NCBI GenBank assembly: GCA_000231825.2
Contig: JH720294.1
Coordinates: 1,485,231-1,549,230, forward strand
Direction of reading: 5' to 3'
DNA length: 64,000 nt
Source of the DNA: Tetrahymena elliotti 4EA
Taxonomy: Eukaryota; Ciliophora; Oligohymenophorea; Hymenostomatida; Tetrahymenidae
Made by a program: the position numbers and the translations under genes. The notes below the pieces were generated by a model. It did no database searches and was not told the DNA's origin. It saw only the letters and a list, made by a program, of their open reading frames with translations. Positions 50,034 through 62,588 of this stretch are shown here, one piece after another (the stretch's first letter is position 1; the number at the start of each line of letters is the position of its first letter).

Positions 50034-50634
50034 TTTAATAAATTTAAAAATAAAAACTAAATCTTATTCTCAAAATATTTTCATTATTTTTTTAAAAAAA
50101 ATGAGATATCCAATTTAAATATCTATTCATATTTGTATGATCTCTTCCTATGTTTGTTAATCGAAAGTGAAGCTTTAATATTGATTTTCTACATTAATTC
50201 AAAAATTTGATCAGAATTCTTATTTATTGATTTATTTTTAAGGGCTTTTTAACTAAATTAGTTCATAAAACTAATAATTTGATTTAAAATAATTGAAATA
50301 AGTAAGGAATTTAAAATTAAATTGGTGATTTTATATTTTTTTAATTGAAGAATTAAGATGAATTTGATATAAAGTCCAAGTATTCAATAAGAAAAAAAAT
50401 GTACAAACGAGCAAATAGAAAGATAGATACTCTAGATGGAATATAAATAATTTAAGATAAAATATTTAATTACAATTTATCATATTATAAGAATTAATAT
50501 GGAAATTAAAGTATTTTTATTGAGATATTTTGAATTAATTGGACATTTGAAGTAAGTAATGTTTCGATTTTTTTAATTATCAATTATTATTGAAACTAAT
50601 ATTTTGTTTAGATTACTCTCTCTCTATCTCTTTC
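50034..50634. other. Convergent spacer (P450 / gp210)
   Basis: 3' flanks of two converging genes. A CTCT-rich patch lies near 50615-50630. No coding exon. Confidence 0.6.
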
Positions 50635-53600
50635 TCACTTGTTTTTAGAGAGATTTTATACAACTACAATTGTAACGCAAATCAAAATAATTGTAATAAG
50701 GTAATCAGTCCAAGTTAATGGAGAGGATTCTCCAGTAGTAGGAGGTGTTGAGCTTTCAGGATCATAAATTACTCTAATAGTTTCAGTCTATCCAGTTAAT
50801 GGGTGCTTAACGAATATTTTATTGTCAATATTTTGGTTGAATTCAGGACTAATTTAGATTTCAATCTTTTAGACACTCTTTTACTCGAACTAAATTTAAT
50901 TTAAAAGTTTTAATAATCAATTTATTTTTGTAAATATTTACGAATTTAGAGAGAACATGAGGCTTGATGTCATTTCCACCATAAGAAACATCAAGAGGGA
51001 AAGTAGTTTAGATATATATTTCTTATTTATTCATAGCTCTATTCAATTCAATCTATTTGTATATTAAAATATATTTTTAAAATTAGTTAAAAATAAAAAT
51101 TTATTATTTTTTTACATATTTTTCGTTGTTTGAAAGGTGAATCTTCCAAATAACATCATTAAATTTATGTTCTTAGATGAAAGAGAATTTTGCATCTTAA
51201 TTTCTACTAGAGATAGTAGTAATTAAGATCAAGGAGGGAGGCATGTTCTATTTTTAATTAATAATTTAATTGTTAATATTAGCTTTCACTTTTTAAATAT
51301 TTTTTTACCATAGTCTAATAGTTATTGGGATCTACCAATTTGACAATACATTGTGCTTGTTAGTTACCATTAGGAAGGTCAATAACTTCTCCTTGGACTG
51401 AGAACCATTCAGGGTGTTCAGCCTTGCAAGACCAAGATAAGTTATTGTTAATAGGGTTTTTATCAATAGAGTTTTCTAATCTCTTCAAGAGTTCTTTACC
51501 ACCACTTCTATCCTTCAAAAAGACTTAGAAGGGAATAACATATCTTGTAGCATAGTCAGGATGTTAGGGTTCGTTAGTTAATCTCTGTAATAAATAAGAT
51601 TAAAATTAACTAAAAAATTATAAATAAAATTGTTTACATTATTTTTTCCAATATCTCCTCTAACTATTTCACCAACTTCTTAGACAATAACCTTAGATTT
51701 ATATACAACAACATCGTTGTATTATACTAAAACTTCTCCAGATTGATGGGCCTTAGCAAGTCCTCTATTGCTATCAATAGTTAAAATATTTTCATTTGAA
51801 GTAGACCATCTCTTAGAGGTGAATCTATCTCCACTATTCTTTGCTTGTAAAACTGAGAATTAAACAGAACCTCCTGTATGAACAAATACAGGTGAAGAAG
51901 GTGATACAATAGATCCAACATTGACAAAGAATATATCATAAATATGAGGATTAGCTTCAAGATAAACAATACATATTGAGTAACCAGCTGAAATAGCTCT
52001 CAAGTTCAATAAGCTGCCATCACTAATAGTAGCAGAAAGTACCTTAGTGTTTGTAACCTTGACTCTTAAATGAACATTGTCCTAATTTATTTTGAAAAAA
52101 ATTATCAATAAAACTTCTTAAATATGTTTTGAATGGAAAATTTAAAAGATGAATTTACAAGTCTAGTAGGGAAAGATCTACCAAGGAAATCTTACATTCT
52201 AACTTAAAGGCTAGTTTCACCTTCTACTTACATGTTGATAACTTCATGAGAGTTTTCAACAAATAAGGAATAAATACTGGTGGTGTATACATGGACACTC
52301 ATAATTTCTTATTAGAGAGAGTTAGAAACTGCTCTGATATGAGTAGAAACACCTTTCTTATCTCCAGTTGTAATGTGACCATTCTAGTCTACTCTAACTG
52401 TATCATATTGATCACTTGAACCACAAGCAGTGACGAAGGTGTATTTAAGAGGGTTTTAGATTGGCATGAAGTAACCACTCTTAGGAGGAATCAAAAGGAT
52501 AGAAGGTTTAATATCAGAATAAGCTACATAGGTGGGAATAGGAATAGAAAGAGGATTGATAACATCAATTCTAGCTACTGTTCTAACATGGGACTTTTAT
52601 CCAATAAAAGTAACTGTGAGTTCTATTTCTGCAACACCAACATCGACAGCAGTAGCATTGACAGCATATAAATGAGAATCACCAATACTAACTTAGTTTT
52701 TATTAGAGGATTCAATATCTGCAGCAGATAAAATTTCAGGAGAAATATTCTAGGAAATTCTCAAAACACCTTCTAACTTAGATTACCAACTAATTGATAA
52801 TGGGCAAATACCAACAGTCATCAATTCACCTTAGATGAACACTTTTTTTATCAATAAATAATTTAATAAAAAATATTTCTAATAATTAAAAAATTTGAAT
52901 TACTTTAAGCAATAAGTCTGACAGTTGTAGATTAATGAAGAGTTCTATCATTCATACCAAAGATTTTAACATCATCAATGTTTTATACTGTAACAGGAAC
53001 AGTGATTTTGCTGAGCAAAGTGTTATTGGGTTGGAGATGAATAAAGAATTCTAAAGTAGAGTTACCCCTAGCCTTTTCTAAAGCTCTGATATCATAGAGC
53101 TTGGTATCAAGTTGGTTTAAGTCAATTAACTTTGAGCTACCTTGATGGTTAATAGATTCTGAAGTATAACGAACACGAGTAGAGTCTGAAGGACCTCCAA
53201 TAAGTTAAAGAGATGTTTGACAGTTGGGATGCAATATAATTTTAGGAGGATAGGCTTCAAGAGGTGGGAAAACTTCAAGATCAAGAGAGTTACTCTTAAT
53301 AATGAAGAAATTAGCATAACGAGGATCGTTGTAGGTGCTTGCACTACCACTCTTTAAAACAGCAACTAATCTATAGTTACCTCTCTTCTTACCATCAATA
53401 GAGAACTTATGTCCATTGAGGGAGTCTCTCTTTATGGCTAAGGTAATACCTTCGTTATCAGAAGTATCACTTTCCAAATAAATATCCATTAGAGCTACTT
53501 AAGAGTTTGTGTATTTTCTTCCTTAGTCATCATAAACTTCAACAACGGCCTAAGTATAAGCACCGACAGGTATGATATCTTGGATTAAACGTAAATCAAT

Positions 53601-56600
53601 ACGAGCAGGATCACGAACTTAGACACGACATTCGATTTTTTTAGAACCAATTTAGAGGGTATCTTCAATCTTCAATGAAGAAACACCATTCTTGAATGTA
53701 ACAAAAGCTAACTTGTTTTGAGAATCATGATATTTATGTTGGACAACATCTGTAGCATTATTATGAATAATGTATTATCCAGAACCGTACAAAAGATTCA
53801 TAACATATTTATTTTCTTTGTGGTTGTAAAGAAGAGATTCAACTGGATCACATTCAACATTTTTGGATACTGCAATAAGAATTTCATCATTAACAGAGAA
53901 ACTAATAGGAGTAGCAGAATCTTCTAAATTAATACTTGTAGCCTAGATCTTGATAACATCTGTGTTTTGTTAATTAGCAAAATTAAGACAGGTGTTCAAT
54001 TCGTACTTACGGAATTCATCTTTTTTAACAGGAATCTAATCAGTGCTTAAGGCAAGCTTAAATTAATCCTTATATTCATTTGTGTTAAGGTTGGTTAAGA
54101 CACCACATTCAGTTGTGGTAATCTTCCAGCCAATGGCCAAAGAAGTGTAGTTAGCAAAAGGAAGACTACGAGAATCGAAAACTTATGTGAAGAAGAAATG
54201 ATTCATTTCAGTTTACAAATGATATTTATTGAATTTGGATGTTTTAGCATGTTGTAAAAGAACAGATTCATCATCAGTATTATGTTGGTTAGGAGAAGTC
54301 AAAGGGTAGATATATAAGGCATGAGGAACATTACACCAAACAATCAATTCATTATTTAAGACCAAAGGACGAGGGAGCTTAGCATCAGCTTCATTTTGAG
54401 TTGAAATTGAAATAGTGTATGAATTTTCTTTATCAGCCTTGCACAATCCACATGAAAGTTGATAGGATTGAGTAATATTTCCTTGTGTGGTTTACTTAGG
54501 AATATTAGAAACAAGACCTTCTTATCCTGAACATCCATTTTGTTTAAGATTAACTTATGTATTTACGTTAATTTTACGCCATGATTCCCATTAAGAAGGA
54601 CCATGCTTGAAACGCCAATTGTAAGAAGAACCCATAGAAATAATGACTTCATCTTTCTTGAAGAAGTTAAAATATTTAGGATTGATAATATTTTTAAAAG
54701 GCAACAAAACCTTAACAGAAATGTATTGATCAACATTTTCTTGTAATTGTAAACCTTCAGCATAAATACGAGCACGGTATTCACCTGCTTCTTTGGCAAG
54801 AATTCTAAAAGCACTACAGTAACCATAGTTATTGTATTCGTAATGAACATTATCAATTTCTTCCTAAGTAACTGATCTACTTTAGATATATTCTTTAAAT
54901 TCTTCATTAAAGCTTTATAATTCATTCTTCTTCAACTCTTGTTTAATATAAATGTTATCTGCAACTAGCTTATTTAAATCTTGAAGAGTTTCTTCATAAG
55001 TTTAGAATCTCTCAGCAGAACTGCTGTAAAAAGCATTTTCTTCAACTGAAAAGGCTAAGGCAGAGCAATTTGAGAATCTCTAGCTTCCTAACTCAGGATA
55101 AGCAATAGCGAAAGTGGATCCAAATCCATTAATAAGAACTTCCTTCATTTGTTCTAAAGGAGCTGCTCTCAAAACATTGCTAACAATAATCTTAATTAAT
55201 TAAAGAAATTTTCATTAAATAATGATAAAATTTCATTTTAAAAAAATTTTACTTCAATTTCTTCATAGTTCTTTTCATTCATCTTATCACTAACGTGCAA
55301 TTTAGCAGAACCAATAGATTTGGGGTAAACACGATTGTAAGAAGTGACAGCAATAGTTGTATTAGAGGTATCCCATTCATATTATCCAGAACCACCAACA
55401 ACTTTCAACTTGAAAATTTATTCAGCATGCAAGGGTAAGTGGATGAAATTACCAGGCTTGAAAAGCTTAAGAGGCATAACAATTGAAATATTAACTTTAT
55501 TTTTAATTTCCTTTTCAGGTTTCCAGAGAGTTTCAGAGTTGTGAGTTTTACCTTTAACTTCAATAAGTTATGCACCAACTACTGTGCTGTTAGTTAAAAC
55601 TTTAGGTTTAACTCTCAATTCGTGATTTCTTTATTCAATAACTTCAAACTTAGTTTTATCAATGGTAACCTTTAAATAATAAACAAAATGTTAATGAAAA
55701 ATTATTTTTTTTATTGAAAATTTACATCTATTTTAACATTAGGAGTTATTTTAATTTCATTTTTATTGGCATCATATAAAATAACTCTGAGATAATATTC
55801 ACGATTTCTAACAAAATAGGTAGATTTTTCAAATATTTCTTAGTAGTAACCTCTTCTAGCAGATTCCCAAGAATCAGCAGTATATTCACGACTGAAAATT
55901 TCAAGTGAATGAGGATAGACAACAGTAACAGTAGAAGTTACTTAATAATCAACTTCCTTTGATGGCCTAACAATAACCTTAGTAGGAACATCTCTCTTTT
56001 TTTCGAAAGTCAAAAGCTAACCATTTTAATGAATTTAACCAATTTATTCATCTACAATCTTCCAGAAATAGTCGTTGCTTGGAAGCTTAATTTTATTATC
56101 TGTAAAATAATTTTAAAAAAAAGAATTAAATTCTTGTACAAAATTAAAGAAATCTAAATTAATTACCTGTGGCCTTCTTGGTGAAATATAATTCATACTA
56201 AAGGATGGATTGAGGGAGGAGATATAAGTCATTTCCTGGATAGATGTCGAATTTATCAATGGCATACAAAGTTACTGGAAGTGAAGCCAAAGTCTAACCC
56301 ATTTCTTTAATCTTGACTGTAACATCAGCCTTACCAGTTTACAAAGCCTTTATAACAATAATATCAGTCTAGAAATGGTAACCTTCCAATTTCTTTCTCA
56401 AAGGACTAGTATTAATTTTAGATTCCTTTATTATTAAAATTGAAATTAATTAAAAAATAAAATAATTGTTTATTAAATTTAGAAAATCTTTTGTTCAATT
56501 TTTAGGAAAAAAAAAGGAGTTTAAAATTTTTATTCATCAGGAAAAATATTTAGAAACAATTAACAAATAAATTAATCGATTAATGATAAAAGAGTGTCTC

Positions 56601-57865
56601 TCTAGAAAATTTAAAAACTGCTCTAAAAATTTAAATATCTGAAATATTTAATGAATTCTGTTAAAAAAATTTAGAAAGACAAAATCAAAGAAAATTAGTT
56701 ATTAACTAAGTAGACTGATTGATAGATAGAAATATCAAATAGATAGATAGATTAGATAGGCAAAATATTTATCTGCTTATTGATTGATTTGTTATTTTGT
56801 ATTCATATTGTTTGTTAAGAATTAAAATAAGTTAAAAAATATATTGAATTTATATTTCGTTTTTATTGCTTAATTCAAAGGATAAATTTTTGAAATTTGT
56901 ATCTTTAAAGAATCTACTACGAAATTAATAAATAAACTCAATAAAAGTGGCAAATAGTTTATTTTTAAATTTGTTCGAAAATGTGCCAAAAAACACTTTA
57001 TGCTATTCTATTTGTTTGCCCTTTTTTGTTTGTTAATACTTTACTCCTCTTCTTTATGTGGATTAATGTCTAAAAGTAATAATTACCTTGAAGGTGATAA
57101 ATTCAAAGATGTTTTCTTCCTATTGGATGCTCCATTCAAAGCGCAAACCTTCTAAAGAAGAAAAGGAGTTACCTTCCTTATCGTAACCAATGATTTCTAA
57201 GACGGATAAATCACCAACGTCGATTGTTCTTAGCTTAGTTAAAATTTCAATCTTTTGGACTTTAGCTATTTTAGATTCTACTCTCATGACATCTCCTGTG
57301 TCTGAATATTAAAAAAAGATTAAATTAATATTTAGCTTTATCAAATATGCATTTATTCGTAAGCCAAAATTCACTAATTCATGAAAATGAAAGAATATAT
57401 TTGCTGAATATCTATTATTCTAAAGATTTTGCAAATTATTTTGAAGAATTATCATTTTATTCCTTCATCTTAAAATAATCTGATGAATCTCTACTTTAAA
57501 TGCTTAATGAGATAAGTTGCTAAAAAAGTTTTTTTACCCTTGTCAGTAACAGAAATCCAAATGATATTGTCATAGGGACGAATATTATTAAGCTTAACCA
57601 ATGCTGTAGATTCACATACAGGATTACTTTCATCTCCAACTCCATTAATTTGAAGGAAGTCTGGTCTAGAAGATGACCATGTATAACAACCATTGCTAGC
57701 TTCCAAAAGGAATTGAGGTGCTCTAATTTCTAAATCTTCATATAATTCTGGTAGAAGCAAGTTGAGCTTATTAACTTTCTTTTGATTGTCAACTGTCTTG
57801 ATTGCAGTGACTGAACCAATTAATAAACAACTAATCGCTAATAAGGCAAAAGCGATTCGATTCAT
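50635..57865 (-). CDS. NUP210: Nuclear pore membrane glycoprotein gp210 (NUP210) homologue
   Basis: A 12-exon gene of about 1,934 residues (exon sum 5,805 nt; human NUP210 is about 1,890). Exons on the minus strand: 57865-57495, 57282-57087, 56425-56167, 56099-55726, 55669-55253, 55190-52904, 52841-52159, 52081-51638, 51584-51309, 51247-51116, 51052-50942 and 50889-50635. A cleavable signal peptide (MNRIAFALLAISCLLIGSVT) is followed by gp210 signatures: NLLLPELYED…FLLEASNGCYTWSSSRPD, EGNSFSSLEGLRFEW, GGSGQYEWDTSN. Many Ig-like/BIG2 repeats follow. Near the C-terminus comes one transmembrane helix (YLITIILICVTIVVV) with a short basic tail (QNLSKNK). The lumenal repeats would ring the pore in the perinuclear space, and the tail faces the pore. 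Confidence 0.92.
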
Positions 57866-59387
57866 TGTAAAAAAGTTCTTCTTGTTCTTCTTATTCTTTT
57901 AATTTACTTTTTGATATTATTTATGTTAGTATAATACTTTTCTAAATATTCTTTATAGTTTTCTCTCAAAGTTAAAAGGTATTAATTTATATATATTTAT
58001 TTTTAATTGTGAAATTTTTTATTGTGTTTTGCTTTGCTAATTTTCTTTATTTAGTCTTATCTATGATTCCATTGTTCTATTAGCTTGTTTGTATTCAATC
58101 ATGCATTAATATATTATTTTGTCAGTCAGTCAATCAATCAGTCAAAGACTCATCATAGTAAATTTAATAATTCAAAGAGGCACTCTAAATTATTAATAGA
58201 CATGCCTAAAATTTATTATATTTTCAGAACATTAAGCTTTTTCACTACTAAATAGTTATTTAAAGGATATGTCTATATTTATTTTTTAAATTTAATTTTT
58301 AATATACTCTAATTTTTTTTAATTTTGAAAAAATACTTCAACTTTGTTCAATTTGTTCTTGGAATTTAAGACTTCTTTGTTTTTTCAAATCAGAATATTT
58401 TAAAATAAATAATCAAACAAAATGTATACTTCTTATGAAATTTTATTCAATATTTGCTATTGTTTTTTTTTAATAATTTTATAAGTTTATTCTTATTTTT
58501 ATTTATTTGAATAATTAAATACTAATTAATAATTATTTTTTATCATTTTTTTAAGTTCTATCTTTAATCATTTATCTAATTGATTAATTGGTGTTTTGAA
58601 TCAAAAGCTAGATAAATTATTTTAACAATTTTTTTTTCTTTTCAAAGTGAGTAAATTTTTTTTAAGATCGAAAGATAGTATATTATCAAATCCTATTTAT
58701 CTCTTTTAACCATAAAATTTCATGAAAAAAAATTTAAAATATTATGAATGATATCTTAAAGTAAGTTAGAGATTTTAATTAAATATGAGAGTATTTTAAA
58801 AGAAAAATACTTTTATCAAAATTTGTTTTCACATTTTTAAAAATTTAACCAATTTGAGATTAGTTTAAGCTGTGGTCTAATAAGAAATTAATTTAGGTGA
58901 ATAAAAGTATTATTAAAATTTATCAACAATTTTAATTTTATTATCTGCTCACAAGTGTAGCTTTTGATGATTAAATGAATAATAAATTAAAAGTATTTAT
59001 GATAGAAATATTTTCTAAGAGATGATGATAATGATTTTAAAGTGAAAATGAATAAAAAAAGGATTTATTAGCTGCTTTCTAACTAAGTTTTATGAGGGGT
59101 AAAGTAGAACATATTGGTTTAGTATGGATTAATTAATTTATTGTTTTTAAGAAATTTGGCAGCGTATTTTAGAAGAATATGGTGATTATAAATTTTAATA
59201 AAAATTGATTAAATTTGTTATTTCGATTAATATGCAAAATAATAAGATTAGAATTAAAAAGCGGGTATTTTTTTGATTAAGATATGAAGAGAGCAGCAAA
59301 ATAAAGTTAATAAATTATTAATTAATAAAAAATCAATATCGATCAATTAGTACAAAATCAGAATTTTACTTTAATAATAGATTTGAA
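57866..59387. other. 1.5-kb intergenic region, gp210 promoter side
   Basis: AT-rich with a short GTCAGTCAATCA microsatellite near 58120-58145. No coding exon or RNA gene was recognised. Confidence 0.6.
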
Positions 59388-59882
59388 ATGGATATAGATC
59401 TTGATCAAGCTGAAGCTCTCTTTAATGTAATTCAGGATTTCTTATTTATTTTCTTTAAAATAACATAGCGCTATAAAATTTACTTTGATAAATAATTAAT
59501 ATTTCACCAATTCCCATTATGTCATCCTTTTTTTAGTTAGTTACATATCATCAATTAGGTGGCTATTTACATTCACATTAAAGCATCCCAAAAACTATAA
59601 AATTTTTTAGGTATTTAACATATAATCATAAATGCTTTTGCTCTTTAAATTTAGGTACACATCAATAAATTAAAAACAGATAACTTGCTTAATGAGAGAT
59701 TGAAAAATGTCAATAGCTTCATCTCTAAATTTAGATTAATTTTTGCTAGACATTTTTATTAATTTCATCATATTAAAATTAGACTCAAAAATTTTAAAAA
59801 CAGCAAGAAAAAATGCAAAAATGCAAAAAACAAAACAAAATTTGTTATTTTTTAATAAATACCAACATTAAGAATTTGTTGA
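59388..59882 (+). CDS. Small hypothetical protein, possibly two exons
   Basis: MDIDLDQAEALFN (59388-59426) ends at a GTAATT donor. After an intron closing with TTTAAATTTAG at 59654, the frame resumes as VHINKLKTDNLLNERLKNVN…SFISKF and runs to TGA at 59880-59882, about 88 residues. The start is acidic, the middle looks like a short coiled coil and the end is Lys/Asn-rich. Unspliced, the same frame is also open, so the intron is inferred from its sites and AT-richness. No family recognised; may be a spurious frame. Confidence 0.35.
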
Positions 59883-60647
59883 TGTGGATTTGAAGAATAC
59901 TTTTTTCTTGATTTTAAGGAAAAAACACATTGTTGAGAAATGAATAAAATTTTCCCCTAACAATTTAAAAATGTGAATAGCCAATCCTCTAGTTAAATTA
60001 AAAAAATCAATTTAGAGATATTAAATATTTTGTAATGCGTTATTTTGTTTGCGGAAATAATACATAATTTTTCTGAATATCTTCCTTTTTACCATGATTC
60101 AGGATCTAGAGAAAAATTATCCGAAAATGAGTTGTCATTCATTACACTTTGCCACACACACATTCCCACATAATTGTCACTGCCAACAACAACTGACACT
60201 ACTTAAATCTCACTTTAGTTTGGAATAAATTAGAACAACAACATAAAAATAAAATAGGTAGTAGTAAATAGAGATAATAGAGATTAAAGGAGAACAAACT
60301 AAATCGTTTTGTTGTGGTGCGGGAAGTTGTTGTTGATGATCTTCCTTTTTAAATAAATTATAAAAAAATATAATTTAGGGAAATTTTGAAGTTTTTTGTT
60401 TGCCTCAACTAACTAGATAAAATAAATAAAAATAAAAATAATTTTAGGGCTAAAAATTTAAAAACAGATTTTTATAGGATTTTGGAGAATTTTTAGATTA
60501 TTAATTTCGTGTTGAATAAGCTTCAACTTCGAATTAATCACAGTGACATTCATTAATATAAAAAAAATATAATAGAAAATTATTATAGCAGCACAAATAA
60601 ATAAAATAGCATTCATATGAACATGAATTTAGATAAATAATAAAATA
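59883..60647. other. Upstream region of RBM39-like gene
   Basis: AT-rich with a GC-richer patch at 60165-60340 (TGCCACACACACATTCCCAC, and GTTGTTGTGGTGCGGGAAGTTG-like sequence) that may be promoter or 5'-UTR. No exon was recognised. Confidence 0.5.
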
Positions 60648-62588
60648 ATGATTCTATCTCTTCTCTCTTAAAAAATAAATAAAAAAAAGTAATAGGGAAG
60701 TTAAGGATTAGAAAATGGTTCCAATGGTGAAATTAGAGATGACAGGGATGAAAAAAAGAGCAAAAAGAAGAAACATCATAAATCTAAAAGTAGATCCAGA
60801 TCCAACAAGAAGAAAAGCAAAAAGAAACATAGTAGTAGATCTAGATCCAGATCTGGCAAAAAAAGCAAAAAGCATCGTTCCAGATCTTCAAAGAAGGACA
60901 AGAAGCATCACTCTTCTGAAAGAAAAACAGAAGACAATAAAAGTTAAGAGGCTCCTTCCAAGTCCTAAGAAACAAGACAATTAACTTCAGTAGAAAGAAT
61001 TGAGTAAAAAAAGAGGGAGCTTGAGCAACAAATTGAAAAATTAAGTAATTTTTAGAATTTTCATTCTAATAAAACCCATTTAATAAAAATAATAAAATTT
61101 TCTATTTAGATAAGGATGCTGAAGATGCTGCTAGAGAAGATTTAACTGTTATGATCTATTAATTACCAACAAAGGCTGATGAAAAAGATATTTGGCGTTA
61201 TTTAACCAAGCATTGTGGTGCCTCTAAAGTTAGAGATATCAAGCTTATTAGAGATTAAAAGACTAAAAAATCTAAGGGTGTTTCTTATGCTGAATTTTAT
61301 ATTAAGGAAGATGTTGACAAAGCTTTGGCTGCTGATACCAAACCGTTCTTCTTAAAAGGTGAAGAAGTCCCAATGTCAGAAGTCAGAATTTAACATTCTT
61401 AAGCTGAAAAGAATAGAGCTGCTATGGCTGCAAGGTAACACATTAAATAAATCATATTCTTATTAATTTGTATAATGTATGATGAATATAAAATTACTAA
61501 ATAAATTGTTTTAAATAAATAAATGAATGAAAATATATTATTTTAAATAAAGAGAAATAAAGAGACAAAGAGCTGAAGCCTTGAAAGAGCAATTAGCTAA
61601 GTTACAAGAAGGACCAGTTAAAGTTTTTGTTGGTGGTTTAAATGGAAAGTTAGCTGATATGAATGAATAGGATTTAAAGGATATTTTCTAAAAGTATGGT
61701 GATATTGAATCAGTTGAATTACCAGTTAATGCTCAAGGAAAATGCCTTGGTTTTGGTTACTTAACTTTCAAGAAGAAAAGTGATGCCCATGAAGCTATTA
61801 AAATGATGAATGGATTTAAATTGCAAGATCAAAAGATCTCAGTTACTCCTGTTGCAGTTAACTTGTCTTTTGCTCCTGTGCAACCTCTCTTCTCATCAAG
61901 CTTAGGAGGAACTTAAAATCAAGAAAATCTTGATTTAGATCAAAACGAAAGTAAAAATTAAACTAATAAAAAACAAATTTAATTCTTATTTTTCCAAATT
62001 AGATAAGGTTTTCTTGCATTCAGCTGCCAAAAAACTTGAATTAATGAAAAAATTAGCAGGTAATTCTACTTTGGCTCTTCCTGGGGCTGAAGCAGCTGCG
62101 TAACCTGCAAACAATACTCCTCTTCCTATTCCTGGTATTGCCAACTTGCCAAGTTTGAACATTGCATAAAATCCTTTAGTTCAAACCAACTTTATAGCAG
62201 GAAACAGACCTCCTACTAGTTTGTTACCCACCAACTATATAGTATTAGTAAATATGTTTGCAGAAAGTGACTTCAAGAATGATCCCTCTTTCTTCGCTGA
62301 TCTTAAGGAAGATGTTAGTGGTAAATAATAGGTCAAACTAAATTTAAATTTATTTTCATAATTTTTTATTTAAATTTAATAGAGGAATGTAAAAAGTATG
62401 GTGATGTTGTTGAAGTTTTCGTAGCTATTCGTAGTCCTTGCGGTTCCGTTTTTGTATTATTTAATGATGCTGTTGGAGCTGTCACTTGTGCTAAGAATAT
62501 GGATGGAAGAATGTTTAATGGAAGACCCATTTCTTCATATTGTATTTCAGAAGATACCCTTCAAGATGAATTGCAAGAACACCTCTGA
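60648..62588 (+). CDS. RBM39/CAPER-like SR-type splicing factor
   Basis: A five-exon gene of about 547 residues: 60648-61044, 61110-61434, 61553-61950, 62003-62320 and 62383-62588, with all phases consistent. The N-terminus is an RS-like basic domain (KSKSRSRSNKKK, SSRSRSRSGKKS). RRM1 has VMIYQLP and KGVSYAEFYI. RRM2 has VKVFVGGLNG and CLGFGYLTF as RNP2/RNP1. The last domain (YIVLVNMF … CKKYGDVVEVFVAI … GSVFVLF) is a U2AF-homology motif of the RBM39/U2AF65 type, which binds ULM peptides of SF3b155. It should act in the nucleus in 3' splice-site choice. The start is uncertain: an ATG at 60623 is in another frame, and the two are separated by a run of eight A's, so an assembly indel or unseen splice is possible. 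Confidence 0.9.

Noticed and set aside
53126..54925. Several standard-code minus-strand ORFs
   Set aside because: All lie within the long gp210 exon. The in-frame one is a fragment of gp210, and the others are out-of-frame shadows.
60715..60984. Lys/Arg-rich standard-code ORF
   Set aside because: It is an out-of-frame reading of the RS-domain exon of the RBM39-like gene.
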